Source of the DNA: Comamonadaceae bacterium
GTDB lineage: Bacteria > Pseudomonadota > Gammaproteobacteria > Burkholderiales > Burkholderiaceae_C
Assembly (NCBI GenBank): GCA_947460165.1
Contig: CANHKH010000247.1
Coordinates: forward strand, 1 to 5,527
Reading direction: 5' to 3'
DNA: 5,527 bases
The notes under the pieces were generated by a model that was not told the DNA's origin, did not search any database, and was given only the letters and a program-made list of their open reading frames with translations. Below are positions 1 through 5,527 of this stretch, piece after piece. Within the stretch, counting starts at the first letter, position 1. The number at the start of each line of letters is the position of its first letter. A program made the position numbers and the translations under genes.

Positions 1-1208
<1,208 letters not shown>

Positions 1209-1238
1209 TTTGTATGGGTGCAGCTTGTGCGCTGTCCA
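1209..1238 (-). promoter_or_regulatory. Weak sigma-70-like promoter candidate for the GH2 gene
   Basis: On the minus strand TGGACA (1238-1233) is followed after 18 bp by TACAAA (1214-1209). These match 5 and 4 of 6 consensus bases. Transcription would begin about at the second ATG (1199), giving an almost leaderless mRNA, which would fit the missing ribosome binding site. This is pattern matching only. Confidence 0.25.
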
Positions 1239-1248
1239 CTCTTACCCC

Positions 1249-1281
1249 TGCTTGCACCTGCATTCAAGTGCTTGCACATGC
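1249..1281. repeat. Two 13-bp direct repeats, 20-bp period, between divergent genes
   Basis: TGCTTGCACCTGC (1249-1261) recurs as TGCTTGCACATGC (1269-1281) with one mismatch. The 20-bp period is close to two helical turns, as expected for tandem sites bound on one face of DNA. They lie just upstream of the GH2 start and could be an operator for its regulation. No regulator gene is visible nearby, so the role is inferred. Confidence 0.4.
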
Positions 1282-1370
1282 CGCATGCCCAGGCGGTGCC
1301 AGGTGCGGTCTGCAAGATGAGCATGCGGCTTGTTTGACAATGACGCATCAGCGAAGACTTTGCCCATCCC

Positions 1371-1583
1371 ATGACCGATCCCCACCCAACTCAGCGCGCT
1401 GCCGTGCGCTTGGGCATTGCGCAGTGTCAGCAGCGCCTGCAGGCCGCCGGCCACGACTTTCGCCAGCCCCCACCTGAGCCCAACTCCTGCTGCGGGCGCG
1501 GCTGCCACGGTTGCGTGTGGGAAAGCTATGACGCCGCGCTGGTGTATTGGTATGAAGATGCGGCGGCTTTGTTGGCAGGCTGA
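1371..1583 (+). CDS. Small oxidoreductase-like domain protein (Oxidored-like family)
   Basis: This 70-residue protein matches the short 'oxidoreductase-like' domain family, also found in the human mitochondrial protein OXLD1. Its biochemical role is not established. The N-terminal third (residues 8-27) looks helical and is rich in Gln and Ala. A proline-rich stretch (PPPEP, 33-37) leads into the signature CCGRGCHGCVW at residues 40-50, with cysteines at 40, 41, 45 and 48, and a YDAAL-type helix follows. In this family the cysteines suggest metal or redox chemistry, but no activity can be claimed. The length is normal for bacterial members. The ATG at 1371 has only a weak upstream purine run (GCGAAG, 1351-1356). 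The gene is divergent from GH2 and convergent with higA, leaving 39 bp at its 3' side with no clear terminator. Confidence 0.8.
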   Translation: MTDPHPTQRAAVRLGIAQCQQRLQAAGHDFRQPPPEPNSCCGRGCHGCVWESYDAALVYWYEDAAALLAG

Positions 1584-1622
1584 CACGCCTGCATGTGCAT
1601 CAAGCCGTGTGGCCCTGGTGCC

Positions 1623-1931
1623 TCAATTCACCTTCTGCGGCTGAAACACCCGAATGCGCGGCGCAATTTTGTCGCTCAAGGTGCGCGAGGCCACGCGCAT
1701 GTCGAACTCTGTTTGCAGGTTCAGCCAAAAATGCGGCTCCATGCTGAAAAACAAGCCCAAGCGCAAGGCGGTGTCGGCGGTCACCGGACGGTGACCATTG
1801 ACCAGCTCGCTGATGCGGCTGGGTGAGACATCAATGTCTGCGGCCAACTGGCGTGCAGAAATGCCCATGGGTTTCATGAAATCCTCCAGCAAAATTTCGC
1901 CGGGATGGATGTCGTCAAGCAGGTCGGTCAT
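1623..1931 (-). CDS. higA: HigA-type antitoxin, XRE-family helix-turn-helix
   Basis: HigA proteins bind their own operator through a helix-turn-helix and neutralise the mRNA-cleaving toxin HigB. This one is 102 residues, the normal length. IHPGEILLEDF (residues 8-18) is the family's N-terminal signature. The helix-turn-helix covers about residues 24-47 (ISARQLAADIDVSPSRISEL), followed by NGHRPVTADTALRL and FWLNLQTEFD. The reading frame continues upstream to ATG 1985, but GAGGAG at 1943-1938, 6 nt ahead of the ATG at 1931, fixes the start there and removes 18 spurious residues. No complete toxin gene is next to it; the space normally filled by higB holds only fragments (1942-2020). It may now act only as an autoregulator or protect against a related toxin elsewhere. 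It is on the same strand as the alkylation repair gene, 160 bp downstream of it, and has its own promoter candidate. Confidence 0.9.
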   Translation of the reverse strand: MTDLLDDIHPGEILLEDFMKPMGISARQLAADIDVSPSRISELVNGHRPVTADTALRLGLFFSMEPHFWLNLQTEFDMRVASRTLSDKIAPRIRVFQPQKVN

Positions 1932-1937
1932 CTGCAA

Positions 1938-1943
1938 CTCCTC
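1938..1943 (-). promoter_or_regulatory. Ribosome binding site fixing the higA start
   Basis: GAGGAG on the minus strand lies 6 nt before ATG 1931-1929. It overlaps the TGA (1944-1942) that ends the higB remnant, as in an intact translationally coupled higBA pair. None of the earlier in-frame ATGs (1985, 1979, 1952) has an equivalent. Confidence 0.8.
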
Positions 1944-2020
1944 AGTGGTCATCAGCGATTTCAACTGGATGCGCTCCATCGACATGATGGATTCCGGGCA
2001 CAGATAAAAGAACGGATCAG
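1942..2020 (-). pseudogene. higB: Remnant of higB toxin gene (both ends kept, middle lost)
   Basis: HigB is a RelE-fold mRNA interferase of about 90-110 residues encoded directly upstream of higA. Here only about 79 bp remain. Reading from 2020 gives LIRSFICA, resembling the usual HigB opening MIRSF.., with CTG in place of ATG. In another frame, ending at the TGA 1944-1942, the sequence reads VDGAHPVEIADDH and then stop, resembling the HigB C-terminus (..DG...VEIVDYH, stop). The two pieces are in the correct order and orientation, and the second ends 10 nt before higA, the spacing of an intact pair. About 65-80 central codons, including the catalytic region, are missing. The C-terminal piece is the stronger match; the N-terminal piece alone could be chance. 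The family comparison is from memory, without an alignment search. Confidence 0.6.
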
Positions 2021-2035
2021 GGCTTCATTGATTCC

Positions 2036-2063
2036 ATGTTACAGAAGCCGTCTGGCGGGTCAA
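2036..2063 (-). promoter_or_regulatory. Sigma-70-type promoter upstream of the higB remnant and higA
   Basis: TTGACC (2063-2058) and TAACAT (2041-2036) are separated by 16 bp. The predicted transcript starts near 2029, about nine bases before the old higB start at 2020. This is where a higBA promoter should be, so the promoter seems to have outlived the toxin gene and still drives higA. The TGTAACA segment at the -10 has short TGT/ACA dyad symmetry that HigA might contact; that part is speculation. Confidence 0.5.
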
Positions 2064-2090
2064 GGCATCAAATCTCAACTCTCCATAGGC

Positions 2091-2795
2091 TCAGCCTAAA
2101 TGCTTGCCCGCCTCTCGGCGAGTCAAGCCCGAGAGCTGCTGCGCATGTTGCGCCAAAAAGGCCCGCACCGCGTCGGGCTGGCGGCGGGCGTGGTCGCGCA
2201 AAGCCCAGCCTATGGCTTTGCGGATGAAGAAATCTTTTTCCGGGGCCAGCGCCAGCGCGTATTGAAACAAGCGGTCGGGGTCGGTGTGCGCCTTCCAGCC
2301 GAGTTGGTGCAGCATGGCCACACGGCGCACCCACAGGTGGGGGTGCACCAAGCAGTCGTCCATCAGGCCTTGTACGTGGGGCTGCGTGGTTTTGGCCCGC
2401 AGCAGCATGTCGCTCACCACGGCGGCCAGGCCGTCCACCGTGTCCCACCATGCGTCGGTCTGCACCAGTTGCAAAAGACGCGGCAGGGCGGCCAGGTCCA
2501 GCCGCTTGTGGTGTTTAGCCAGCAGGTCTATGGCGGCGTACTTGAACTCGCGCTCGGGCAAGCGCCACAGCGCCTCTGCCAGCTTCAGCAAGTCGTCGGC
2601 CGTGCCTGTGAATGTGGGCAAGGCTTTGAGTGCCTCGCGCCTGGGTCCCGCGCGCAGGCCCAAAAACTCAAACTGGCCCAGCATGTAAGCCCGCATGGGC
2701 ACGGCTTGCTGCGCGTCGGCATGGGCACGCAGGGCCGATTCGATGGCGGCCAGCTCAATGGGGGGGTGGCGCATGAAGGACGAAGTGGATGGCAT
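2091..2795 (-). CDS. DNA alkylation repair protein, AlkD-like glycosylase
   Basis: AlkD-family proteins are HEAT-like-repeat DNA glycosylases that remove positively charged alkylated bases such as N3- and N7-alkyl purines without flipping them into a pocket. The 234-residue length is typical. Residues in the positions known to matter in Bacillus cereus AlkD are all present: W117 and D121 in WWDTVD, R158 in LWVRRVAML, and W197 in KAIGWALRD. Paired helices run through the whole protein, and it ends with the common LTRREAGKHLG tail. An internal Met at residue 8 (2774) is an alternative start; neither start has a strong ribosome binding site. It follows the thioredoxin gene by 9 bp and is probably co-transcribed and translationally coupled. 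Its stop codon sits in the loop of a perfect 5-bp TAGGC/GCCTA stem (2086-2098). No frame damage is seen, so activity is likely. Confidence 0.9.
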   Translation of the reverse strand: MPSTSSFMRHPPIELAAIESALRAHADAQQAVPMRAYMLGQFEFLGLRAGPRREALKALPTFTGTADDLLKLAEALWRLPEREFKYAAIDLLAKHHKRLDLAALPRLLQLVQTDAWWDTVDGLAAVVSDMLLRAKTTQPHVQGLMDDCLVHPHLWVRRVAMLHQLGWKAHTDPDRLFQYALALAPEKDFFIRKAIGWALRDHARRQPDAVRAFLAQHAQQLSGLTRREAGKHLG

Positions 2796-2804
2796 GGAAA
2801 CCGC

Positions 2805-3140
2805 TCAACCCAACCGAACTGCCGCCAAGGCCGCCGCCACCTCTGCCGCTGCCGTGGGCCGCACCAAGCGCGCCACTTCTTGCCCGTCTTGCAAGAGCAC
2901 CAACGTGGGCCAGAGCTTGACGCGAAAGCTGCGGCCCAGCGCGCGGCCTGGGCCGTCTTCCACCTTGAGGTGTTGCCATGCCGGCTGCTGCGCCAGCGCC
3001 TGGGCCACCGGGGCTTGAGCGGCGCGGCAGTGGCCGCACCAGTCGGTGCCAAACTCCATGACCGTGAGGCCGCGCCAAGCGTCCACCTCGGCGCGGTTGG
3101 GGGCTTCGGTGGGGCTGAGGTAAGGTTTGAAGGGGGTCAT
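2805..3140 (-). CDS. Thioredoxin-fold family protein with WCGHC active site
   Basis: A 111-residue single-domain thioredoxin-like protein, probably a cytoplasmic dithiol-disulfide oxidoreductase. The active site is G-T-D-W-C-G-H-C with cysteines 35 and 38. The central dipeptide is Gly-His, as in protein disulfide isomerases, instead of the Gly-Pro of classic thioredoxin, which usually makes the pair more oxidising. The cis-proline is P78 in LWPTLVLL, followed by the QDGQEVARLV strand-turn-strand and an Ala-rich C-terminal helix. There is no signal peptide or membrane segment. The open frame runs far upstream to 3758, but the fold begins after ATG 3140, which has GGAG at 3152-3149, 8 nt before it. 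The next gene, the AlkD-like repair protein, begins 9 bp downstream. A redox partner or substrate cannot be named. Confidence 0.85.
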   Translation of the reverse strand: MTPFKPYLSPTEAPNRAEVDAWRGLTVMEFGTDWCGHCRAAQAPVAQALAQQPAWQHLKVEDGPGRALGRSFRVKLWPTLVLLQDGQEVARLVRPTAAAEVAAALAAVRLG

Positions 3141-3148
3141 GGCTGGAG

Positions 3149-3152
3149 CTCC
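3149..3152 (-). promoter_or_regulatory. Ribosome binding site of the thioredoxin-like gene
   Basis: GGAG on the minus strand lies 8 nt before ATG 3140-3138. It supports the short 111-residue protein over the much longer upstream-open frame. It sits inside the palindrome TGGAGCTCCA. Confidence 0.55.
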
Positions 3153-3263
3153 AGTGTGTGAGGGGCAAGCTTGGGGCTGTTGCGCACATGCGTCGCGGTA
3201 GGTCGCAAGCACTGCAGACAAAGGGCATTGTCCCAAGCTGGGCGGGCTTGCGCCTTGAATGTC

Positions 3264-3299
3264 ATTGTGGGTCGGGCGACAACTTGTCTTTGCCACAAT
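3264..3299. repeat. Inverted repeats between divergent thioredoxin-like and NfeD genes
   Basis: ATTGTGG (3264-3270) and CCACAAT (3293-3299) form a perfect 7-bp inverted repeat. Between the arms lies GACAACTTGTC (3278-3288), a perfect 5-bp dyad around one base. The two centres differ by 1.5 bp, so this is two overlapping dyads and not one clean hairpin. There is no T-run, so a terminator is unlikely. A protein-binding site in this 237-bp divergent promoter region is the simplest reading. The CACAAT at 3294-3299 could also be a -10 element for nfeD, but no good -35 lies 16-18 bp upstream. Confidence 0.4.
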
Positions 3300-3366
3300 C
3301 AGCCCAAGCTGAAGCCTGGCACTCCGCACCCGGGCAAGGTCAATCCATCCATCAACAGGCGAAGAG

Positions 3367-3370
3367 AGGA
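3367..3370 (+). promoter_or_regulatory. Ribosome binding site of the NfeD-like gene
   Basis: AGGA within the purine-rich run GAAGAGAGGA lies 7 nt before ATG 3378. It selects this start over the upstream extension of the open frame (back to 3171), which carries no recognisable membrane or domain sequence. Confidence 0.65.
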
Positions 3371-3377
3371 CGAAAGC

Positions 3378-3797
3378 ATGAACGAGACAAGCATGTGGTG
3401 GTTGCTGACCGGGGCCTTGGTGGCGGTGGAGTTGCTCACGGGCACTTTTTACCTGCTGATGTTGGGCTTGGGCGCGGCCGCTGCCGCGCTGGCGGCCATG
3501 GCGGGCCTGGGTCTGCTGGCGCAGTTGGTGGTGGCCGCCGTGGTGGGTGGCTTGGGGGCCGTGCTCTTGGGGCAATGGCGCAAGCGCCAAGCGCTCACGC
3601 CAGAAGAGGCGCAAGATCAGCAGCTGGACTTGGGCGCCACCGTGGTGGTGGACGCCTGGGACGTGCAAGGCACGGCCCAGGTCAAGCACCGGGGCGCCAT
3701 GTGGACGGCTGTGTTGGCCCCTGGCCAGCCCACTGCGCTGGGCGCCCACCGCATTCAAGCGATGGTGGGCAACCGCTTGGTGCTTGAAAAAATCTGA
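3378..3797 (+). CDS. Short NfeD-like membrane protein
   Basis: NfeD proteins are membrane partners of SPFH/stomatin proteins and are nearly always encoded beside them. The 139-residue length is that of the short class that lacks the N-terminal protease domain. Residues 7-67 are almost free of charge (only E18) and hold two membrane segments, about 8-31 and 45-66, joined by an Ala/Gly-rich turn. The positive cluster R68-K69-R70 then marks the cytoplasmic side. Residues about 82-139 form the soluble OB-fold domain, with LGATVVVDAWDVQGTAQV and a GNRLVLEK ending typical of the family. The SPFH gene begins 32 bp downstream on the same strand, so the two are an operon. Its molecular action is not settled; a role in organising membrane microdomains or assisting the SPFH assembly is inferred from the pairing. 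Confidence 0.88.
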   Translation: MNETSMWWLLTGALVAVELLTGTFYLLMLGLGAAAAALAAMAGLGLLAQLVVAAVVGGLGAVLLGQWRKRQALTPEEAQDQQLDLGATVVVDAWDVQGTAQVKHRGAMWTAVLAPGQPTALGAHRIQAMVGNRLVLEKI

Positions 3798-3819
3798 TTT
3801 TGTTGTGTCGGTTTAACTG

Positions 3820-3823
3820 GGAG
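3820..3823 (+). promoter_or_regulatory. Ribosome binding site fixing the SPFH gene start
   Basis: GGAG, within GGGAGAAG, lies 6 nt before ATG 3830. It rules out the in-frame TTG at 3800, which would add ten residues (including Cys, Arg, Asn and Lys) in front of the membrane anchor. Confidence 0.75.
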
Positions 3824-3829
3824 AAGTTC

Positions 3830-4750
3830 ATGGAAATTGCAGCCGTTCTCGTGCTCATTGCGATTTTGTTCATCGTCAAGACCGTCAAAGTGGTGCCTCA
3901 GCAAGAGGCCTGGGTGGTGGAAAGGTTGGGCAAATTCCACGCCAGTTTGTCCCCCGGCTTGAACTTTGTGGTGCCCTTTGTCGACAAGGTCATACAAAAG
4001 CACAGCCTCAAAGAAATCCCGCTGGACGTGCCCAGCCAAATTTGCATCACGCGCGACAACACGCAGCTGCAGGTCGACGGCATTTTGTACTTTCAGGTCA
4101 CCGACCCCAGGCTGGCCAGTTATGGCTCGTCCAACTACATCGTGGCGGTGACCCAGTTGGCACAAACGAGCTTGCGCAGCGTCATTGGCAAGCTTGAGCT
4201 CGACAAAACCTTTGAAGAGCGCAACATCATCAACGCGCAGGTGGTGGCGGCCATTGACGAGGCCGCCTTGAACTGGGGCGTGAAGGTGTTGCGCTATGAA
4301 ATCAAGGACCTCACCCCGCCCAAAGAAATTTTGCTGGCCATGCAGTCGCAAATCACGGCCGAGCGTGAAAAGCGTGCCCTGATTGCCGCCTCTGAAGGCC
4401 GGCGCCAAGAGCAAATCAACATTGCCACTGGCGAGCGCGAAGCCTTTATTGCCCGCTCTGAGGGTGAAAAGCAAGCGGCCATCAACAAAGCGCAAGGCGA
4501 CGCCGCCGCCATCACCGAAATGGCCAACGCCACCGCCTTGGCCATTGAGCGCATTGCCGCTGCCATTCGCCAGCCGGGGGGTGAGCAGGCGGTGCAGCTC
4601 AAGGTGGCCGAGCAGGCCGTGCACGCCTATGCCAAAGTGGCACAAGACGCCAAAACCACCTTGATCGTGCCTGGCAACATGAGCGAGGTGTCTGGCCTGA
4701 TTGCTTCGGCCATGCAAATGGTGGGAACGGTCAAGTCAGCGGCCCCCTGA
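3830..4750 (+). CDS. SPFH/stomatin-family (band 7) membrane protein, QmcA/paraslipin-like
   Basis: SPFH proteins form large membrane-bound rings that gather lipids and proteins into microdomains and often modulate membrane proteases. This 306-residue protein has an N-terminal anchor (about residues 2-17), then the SPFH domain (about 22-180) with VVPQQEAWVVERLGK, LSPGLNFVVPFVDK, RDNTQLQVDGILYFQV and RNIINAQVV. A charged coiled coil follows (about 172-240), where EGxxQ-type units recur (ASEGRRQEQ, RSEGEKQAA). The C-terminus carries the short IVPGNMSEVSGLIASAM motif seen in slipin-type members. E. coli QmcA is nearly the same length. It follows an NfeD-like gene by 32 bp, the standard partner. 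The frame is intact, with normal composition. The family call is firm; the assignment to QmcA or paraslipin subgroup is not decided. Confidence 0.93.
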   Translation: MEIAAVLVLIAILFIVKTVKVVPQQEAWVVERLGKFHASLSPGLNFVVPFVDKVIQKHSLKEIPLDVPSQICITRDNTQLQVDGILYFQVTDPRLASYGSSNYIVAVTQLAQTSLRSVIGKLELDKTFEERNIINAQVVAAIDEAALNWGVKVLRYEIKDLTPPKEILLAMQSQITAEREKRALIAASEGRRQEQINIATGEREAFIARSEGEKQAAINKAQGDAAAITEMANATALAIERIAAAIRQPGGEQAVQLKVAEQAVHAYAKVAQDAKTTLIVPGNMSEVSGLIASAMQMVGTVKSAAP

Positions 4751-4778
4751 GGGCGAGCCGGGCAGGTGCGGGGCGCTT

Positions 4779-4795
4779 TTCTCTACCATAGAGAA
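4779..4795 (+). repeat. Perfect 7-bp hairpin after the SPFH gene
   Basis: TTCTCTA pairs with TAGAGAA across a CCA loop, 28 bp after the SPFH stop codon. No T-run follows, so it is not a standard intrinsic terminator. It might stabilise the 3' end of the nfeD-SPFH mRNA. Confidence 0.5.
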
Positions 4796-4905
4796 GCCGG
4801 TTTAACCAAATTTAAGTTACCCCCGGCCGGTGTGCACGGCTTTGTGGACAAGTCCCTGGAAAAGCCCGCAAACCCGCGCCCTGCTTGGCTTTCAACAGAA
4901 TGCCC

Positions 4906-4931
4906 AAGAAACAGGCAGGCCTCTTTTTTTT
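4906..4931 (+). terminator. Weak intrinsic terminator candidate downstream of the SPFH gene
   Basis: AGG (4913-4915) pairs with CCT (4920-4922) across a CAGG loop. After one C/C mismatch, AAGAAA (4906-4911) pairs with the first part of the T8 run (4924-4931), including one G-T pair. It is the only long T-run in the gap and could end the nfeD-SPFH transcript, but the GC core is only three pairs. Confidence 0.3.
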
Positions 4932-5024
4932 GCGCGGCCCAGGCCCTGAAGCTGCTTTTTGAAGCCCTGCATGCCCCGAGATGCCCAGCGCAAGCGCAGG
5001 CCGGTCAAGCCCGGCCATTGCGGC

Positions 5025-5030
5025 GACAAT
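5025..5030 (+). promoter_or_regulatory. Possible -10 element (GACAAT) for slyD
   Basis: GACAAT matches 4 of 6 bases of TATAAT and lies 39 bp before the slyD ATG. No good -35 stands 16-18 bp upstream (CGGTCA at 5002-5007 is poor). If used, the 5' leader would contain the GGCCTTAGGCC palindrome at 5040-5050. Confidence 0.2.
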
Positions 5031-5068
5031 GCACGGTTTGGCCTTAGGCCGGTTTATTTGATTCCAAC

Positions 5069-5527
5069 ATGAACATCAGCAAAGACACCGCCGTCACCAT
5101 TCGCCTGAAAGTCTCCGACCAGCAAGGCCAACTCATTGAAAACGGCAAAGAGCCCGTGGCCTACCTGCATGGCGGTTACGGCAACCTCTTGCCCAAGGTC
5201 GAAGAGGCCCTGGAAGGGCAAGCCGCCGGCTTCAAAGCCCAGTTGGACCTGAGCGCGGCAGATGCCTTTGGCGAGCGCGACGAGGCACTGGTGCAAAGCA
5301 TCCCCAAAACGCAGTTTCCCCCCGGCGTGAAGGTGGGCGGCCAGCTCGAAGGCCGGGGTGAAGACGGCCGCACCCATGTGTTCACCGTCATCAAAATCAA
5401 AGGCCCTGAGGTGATTTTGGACGCCAACCACCCGCTGGCGGGCAAGCACCTGAAGGTCAGCGTGGAGGTGATGGACGTGCGCGCTGCCTCGGCCGAGGAA
5501 ATCACCCACGGCCATGTGCACGGTGAG
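5069..5527 (+). CDS. slyD: SlyD-type FKBP peptidyl-prolyl cis-trans isomerase and chaperone, C-terminus cut off
   Basis: SlyD isomerises X-Pro bonds, holds unfolded chains with its insert-in-flap domain, and in many bacteria delivers nickel to hydrogenase through a His-rich tail. The 153 visible residues cover the FKBP strands (VTIRLKVSDQQG, 9-20), the flap lead-in YLHGGYGNLLPKVEEALEG (32-50), and the insert-in-flap domain about 66-118 (FGERDEALVQSIPKTQF). The FKBP part resumes with ANHPLAGKHLKVSVEV (119-134). The last residues, EITHGHVHGE, match the point where the E. coli His-rich metal-binding tail begins, so little is missing. The ATG at 5069 has no good ribosome binding site (ATTCCAAC precedes it), but the family normally starts within a few residues of this strand. 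It is monocistronic as far as can be seen. Whether the full tail carries many histidines cannot be read here. Confidence 0.92.
   Translation, partial: MNISKDTAVTIRLKVSDQQGQLIENGKEPVAYLHGGYGNLLPKVEEALEGQAAGFKAQLDLSAADAFGERDEALVQSIPKTQFPPGVKVGGQLEGRGEDGRTHVFTVIKIKGPEVILDANHPLAGKHLKVSVEVMDVRAASAEEITHGHVHGE

Larger units (their letters stand above)
4751..5068. other. 318-bp intergenic region without a recognisable gene
   Basis: No convincing coding frame lies here; the longest (from 4766 on the plus strand) has no recognisable motif. It holds an AT-rich hairpin, TTCTCTA-CCA-TAGAGAA (4779-4795), then GGTTTAACC (4799-4807), CCGGCCGG (4823-4830) and GTGCAC (4832-4837). TGTGGACAA (4843-4851) is one base off a DnaA box. 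An A/T-paired hairpin runs into eight T residues (4906-4931), and GGCCTTAGGCC (5040-5050) lies just before slyD. The density of short palindromes is higher than in the other gaps of this window. A small RNA or repetitive intergenic element is possible but unproven. Confidence 0.6.

Noticed and set aside
1280..1310. A sigma-54 promoter (TGGCAC..GC on the minus strand near 1296) for the GH2 gene
   Set aside because: The -12 TTGC element is missing at the required distance.
1584..1622. A bidirectional terminator between the convergent 70-residue protein gene and higA
   Set aside because: ACACG/CGTGT arms exist, but the loop is about 16 nt and there is no T-run on either strand.
1932..1985. An N-terminal extension of HigA from ATG 1985
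   Set aside because: The GAGGAG site favours ATG 1931, the family starts close to the HPGE motif, and the extension overlaps the higB C-terminal remnant in another frame.
2100..3161. A 353-codon plus-strand open frame antisense to the AlkD-like and thioredoxin-like genes
   Set aside because: It has no domain or motif, is rich in Gln, His, Gly and Arg as expected from reading GC-rich genes backwards, and both minus-strand genes match known families.
3141..3758. A long N-terminal extension of the thioredoxin-like protein (317 residues in total)
   Set aside because: The extra sequence has no domain, overlaps the NfeD-like gene antisense, and a ribosome binding site fits ATG 3140.
3755..4717. 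A 320-codon minus-strand open frame antisense to the SPFH gene
   Set aside because: The composition is that of an antisense shadow (His, Gly, Leu rich), with no motif, while the plus strand encodes a clear SPFH protein.
4843..4851. TGTGGACAA as a DnaA box marking a replication origin
   Set aside because: It is a single imperfect site with no cluster of boxes and no dnaA, dnaN or rpmH gene nearby.

Overview
The window is GC-rich DNA with short intergenic gaps. Its protein set (NfeD/SPFH pair, SlyD, AlkD-type glycosylase, small oxidoreductase-like protein) and frequent CTG/TTG leucine codons suggest a betaproteobacterium, most likely a Comamonadaceae relative. That placement is inferred from style and family content, not from a marker gene.

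Left part (1-1625). A glycoside hydrolase family 2 gene on the minus strand runs off the left edge just before its expected catalytic acid/base motif. It is divergent from a 70-residue plus-strand protein with an oxidoreductase-like CC-x3-C-x2-C motif. The 162 bp between them holds a 13-bp direct repeat with a 20-bp period and a weak promoter candidate.

Middle part (1623-3140, minus strand). In transcription order there is a thioredoxin-fold protein (WCGHC), an AlkD-like DNA alkylation repair protein 9 bp downstream, and then a HigA-type antitoxin. The start of higA is fixed at 1931 by a GAGGAG ribosome binding site. The 89 bp in front of higA hold what look like the two ends of a gutted higB toxin gene: an N-terminal piece, and a C-terminal piece with its stop codon, in different frames. 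A good promoter (TTGACC-16-TAACAT) lies directly upstream. This reads as an orphaned antitoxin with an eroded toxin gene and is the most interesting point in the window.

Right part (3378-5527, plus strand). A short NfeD-like membrane protein and an SPFH/stomatin-family protein form a classic two-gene operon. A 318-bp gap follows with several small palindromes, a weak terminator candidate and a weak promoter candidate. A SlyD-type FKBP peptidyl-prolyl isomerase then runs off the right edge at the beginning of its His-rich tail.

The genes are mostly independent housekeeping or stress functions: protein folding (SlyD, thioredoxin), membrane organisation (NfeD/SPFH), DNA repair (AlkD-like) and sugar hydrolysis (GH2). 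I see no insertion sequence, CRISPR array, tRNA or rRNA, and no convincing undescribed multi-gene system.
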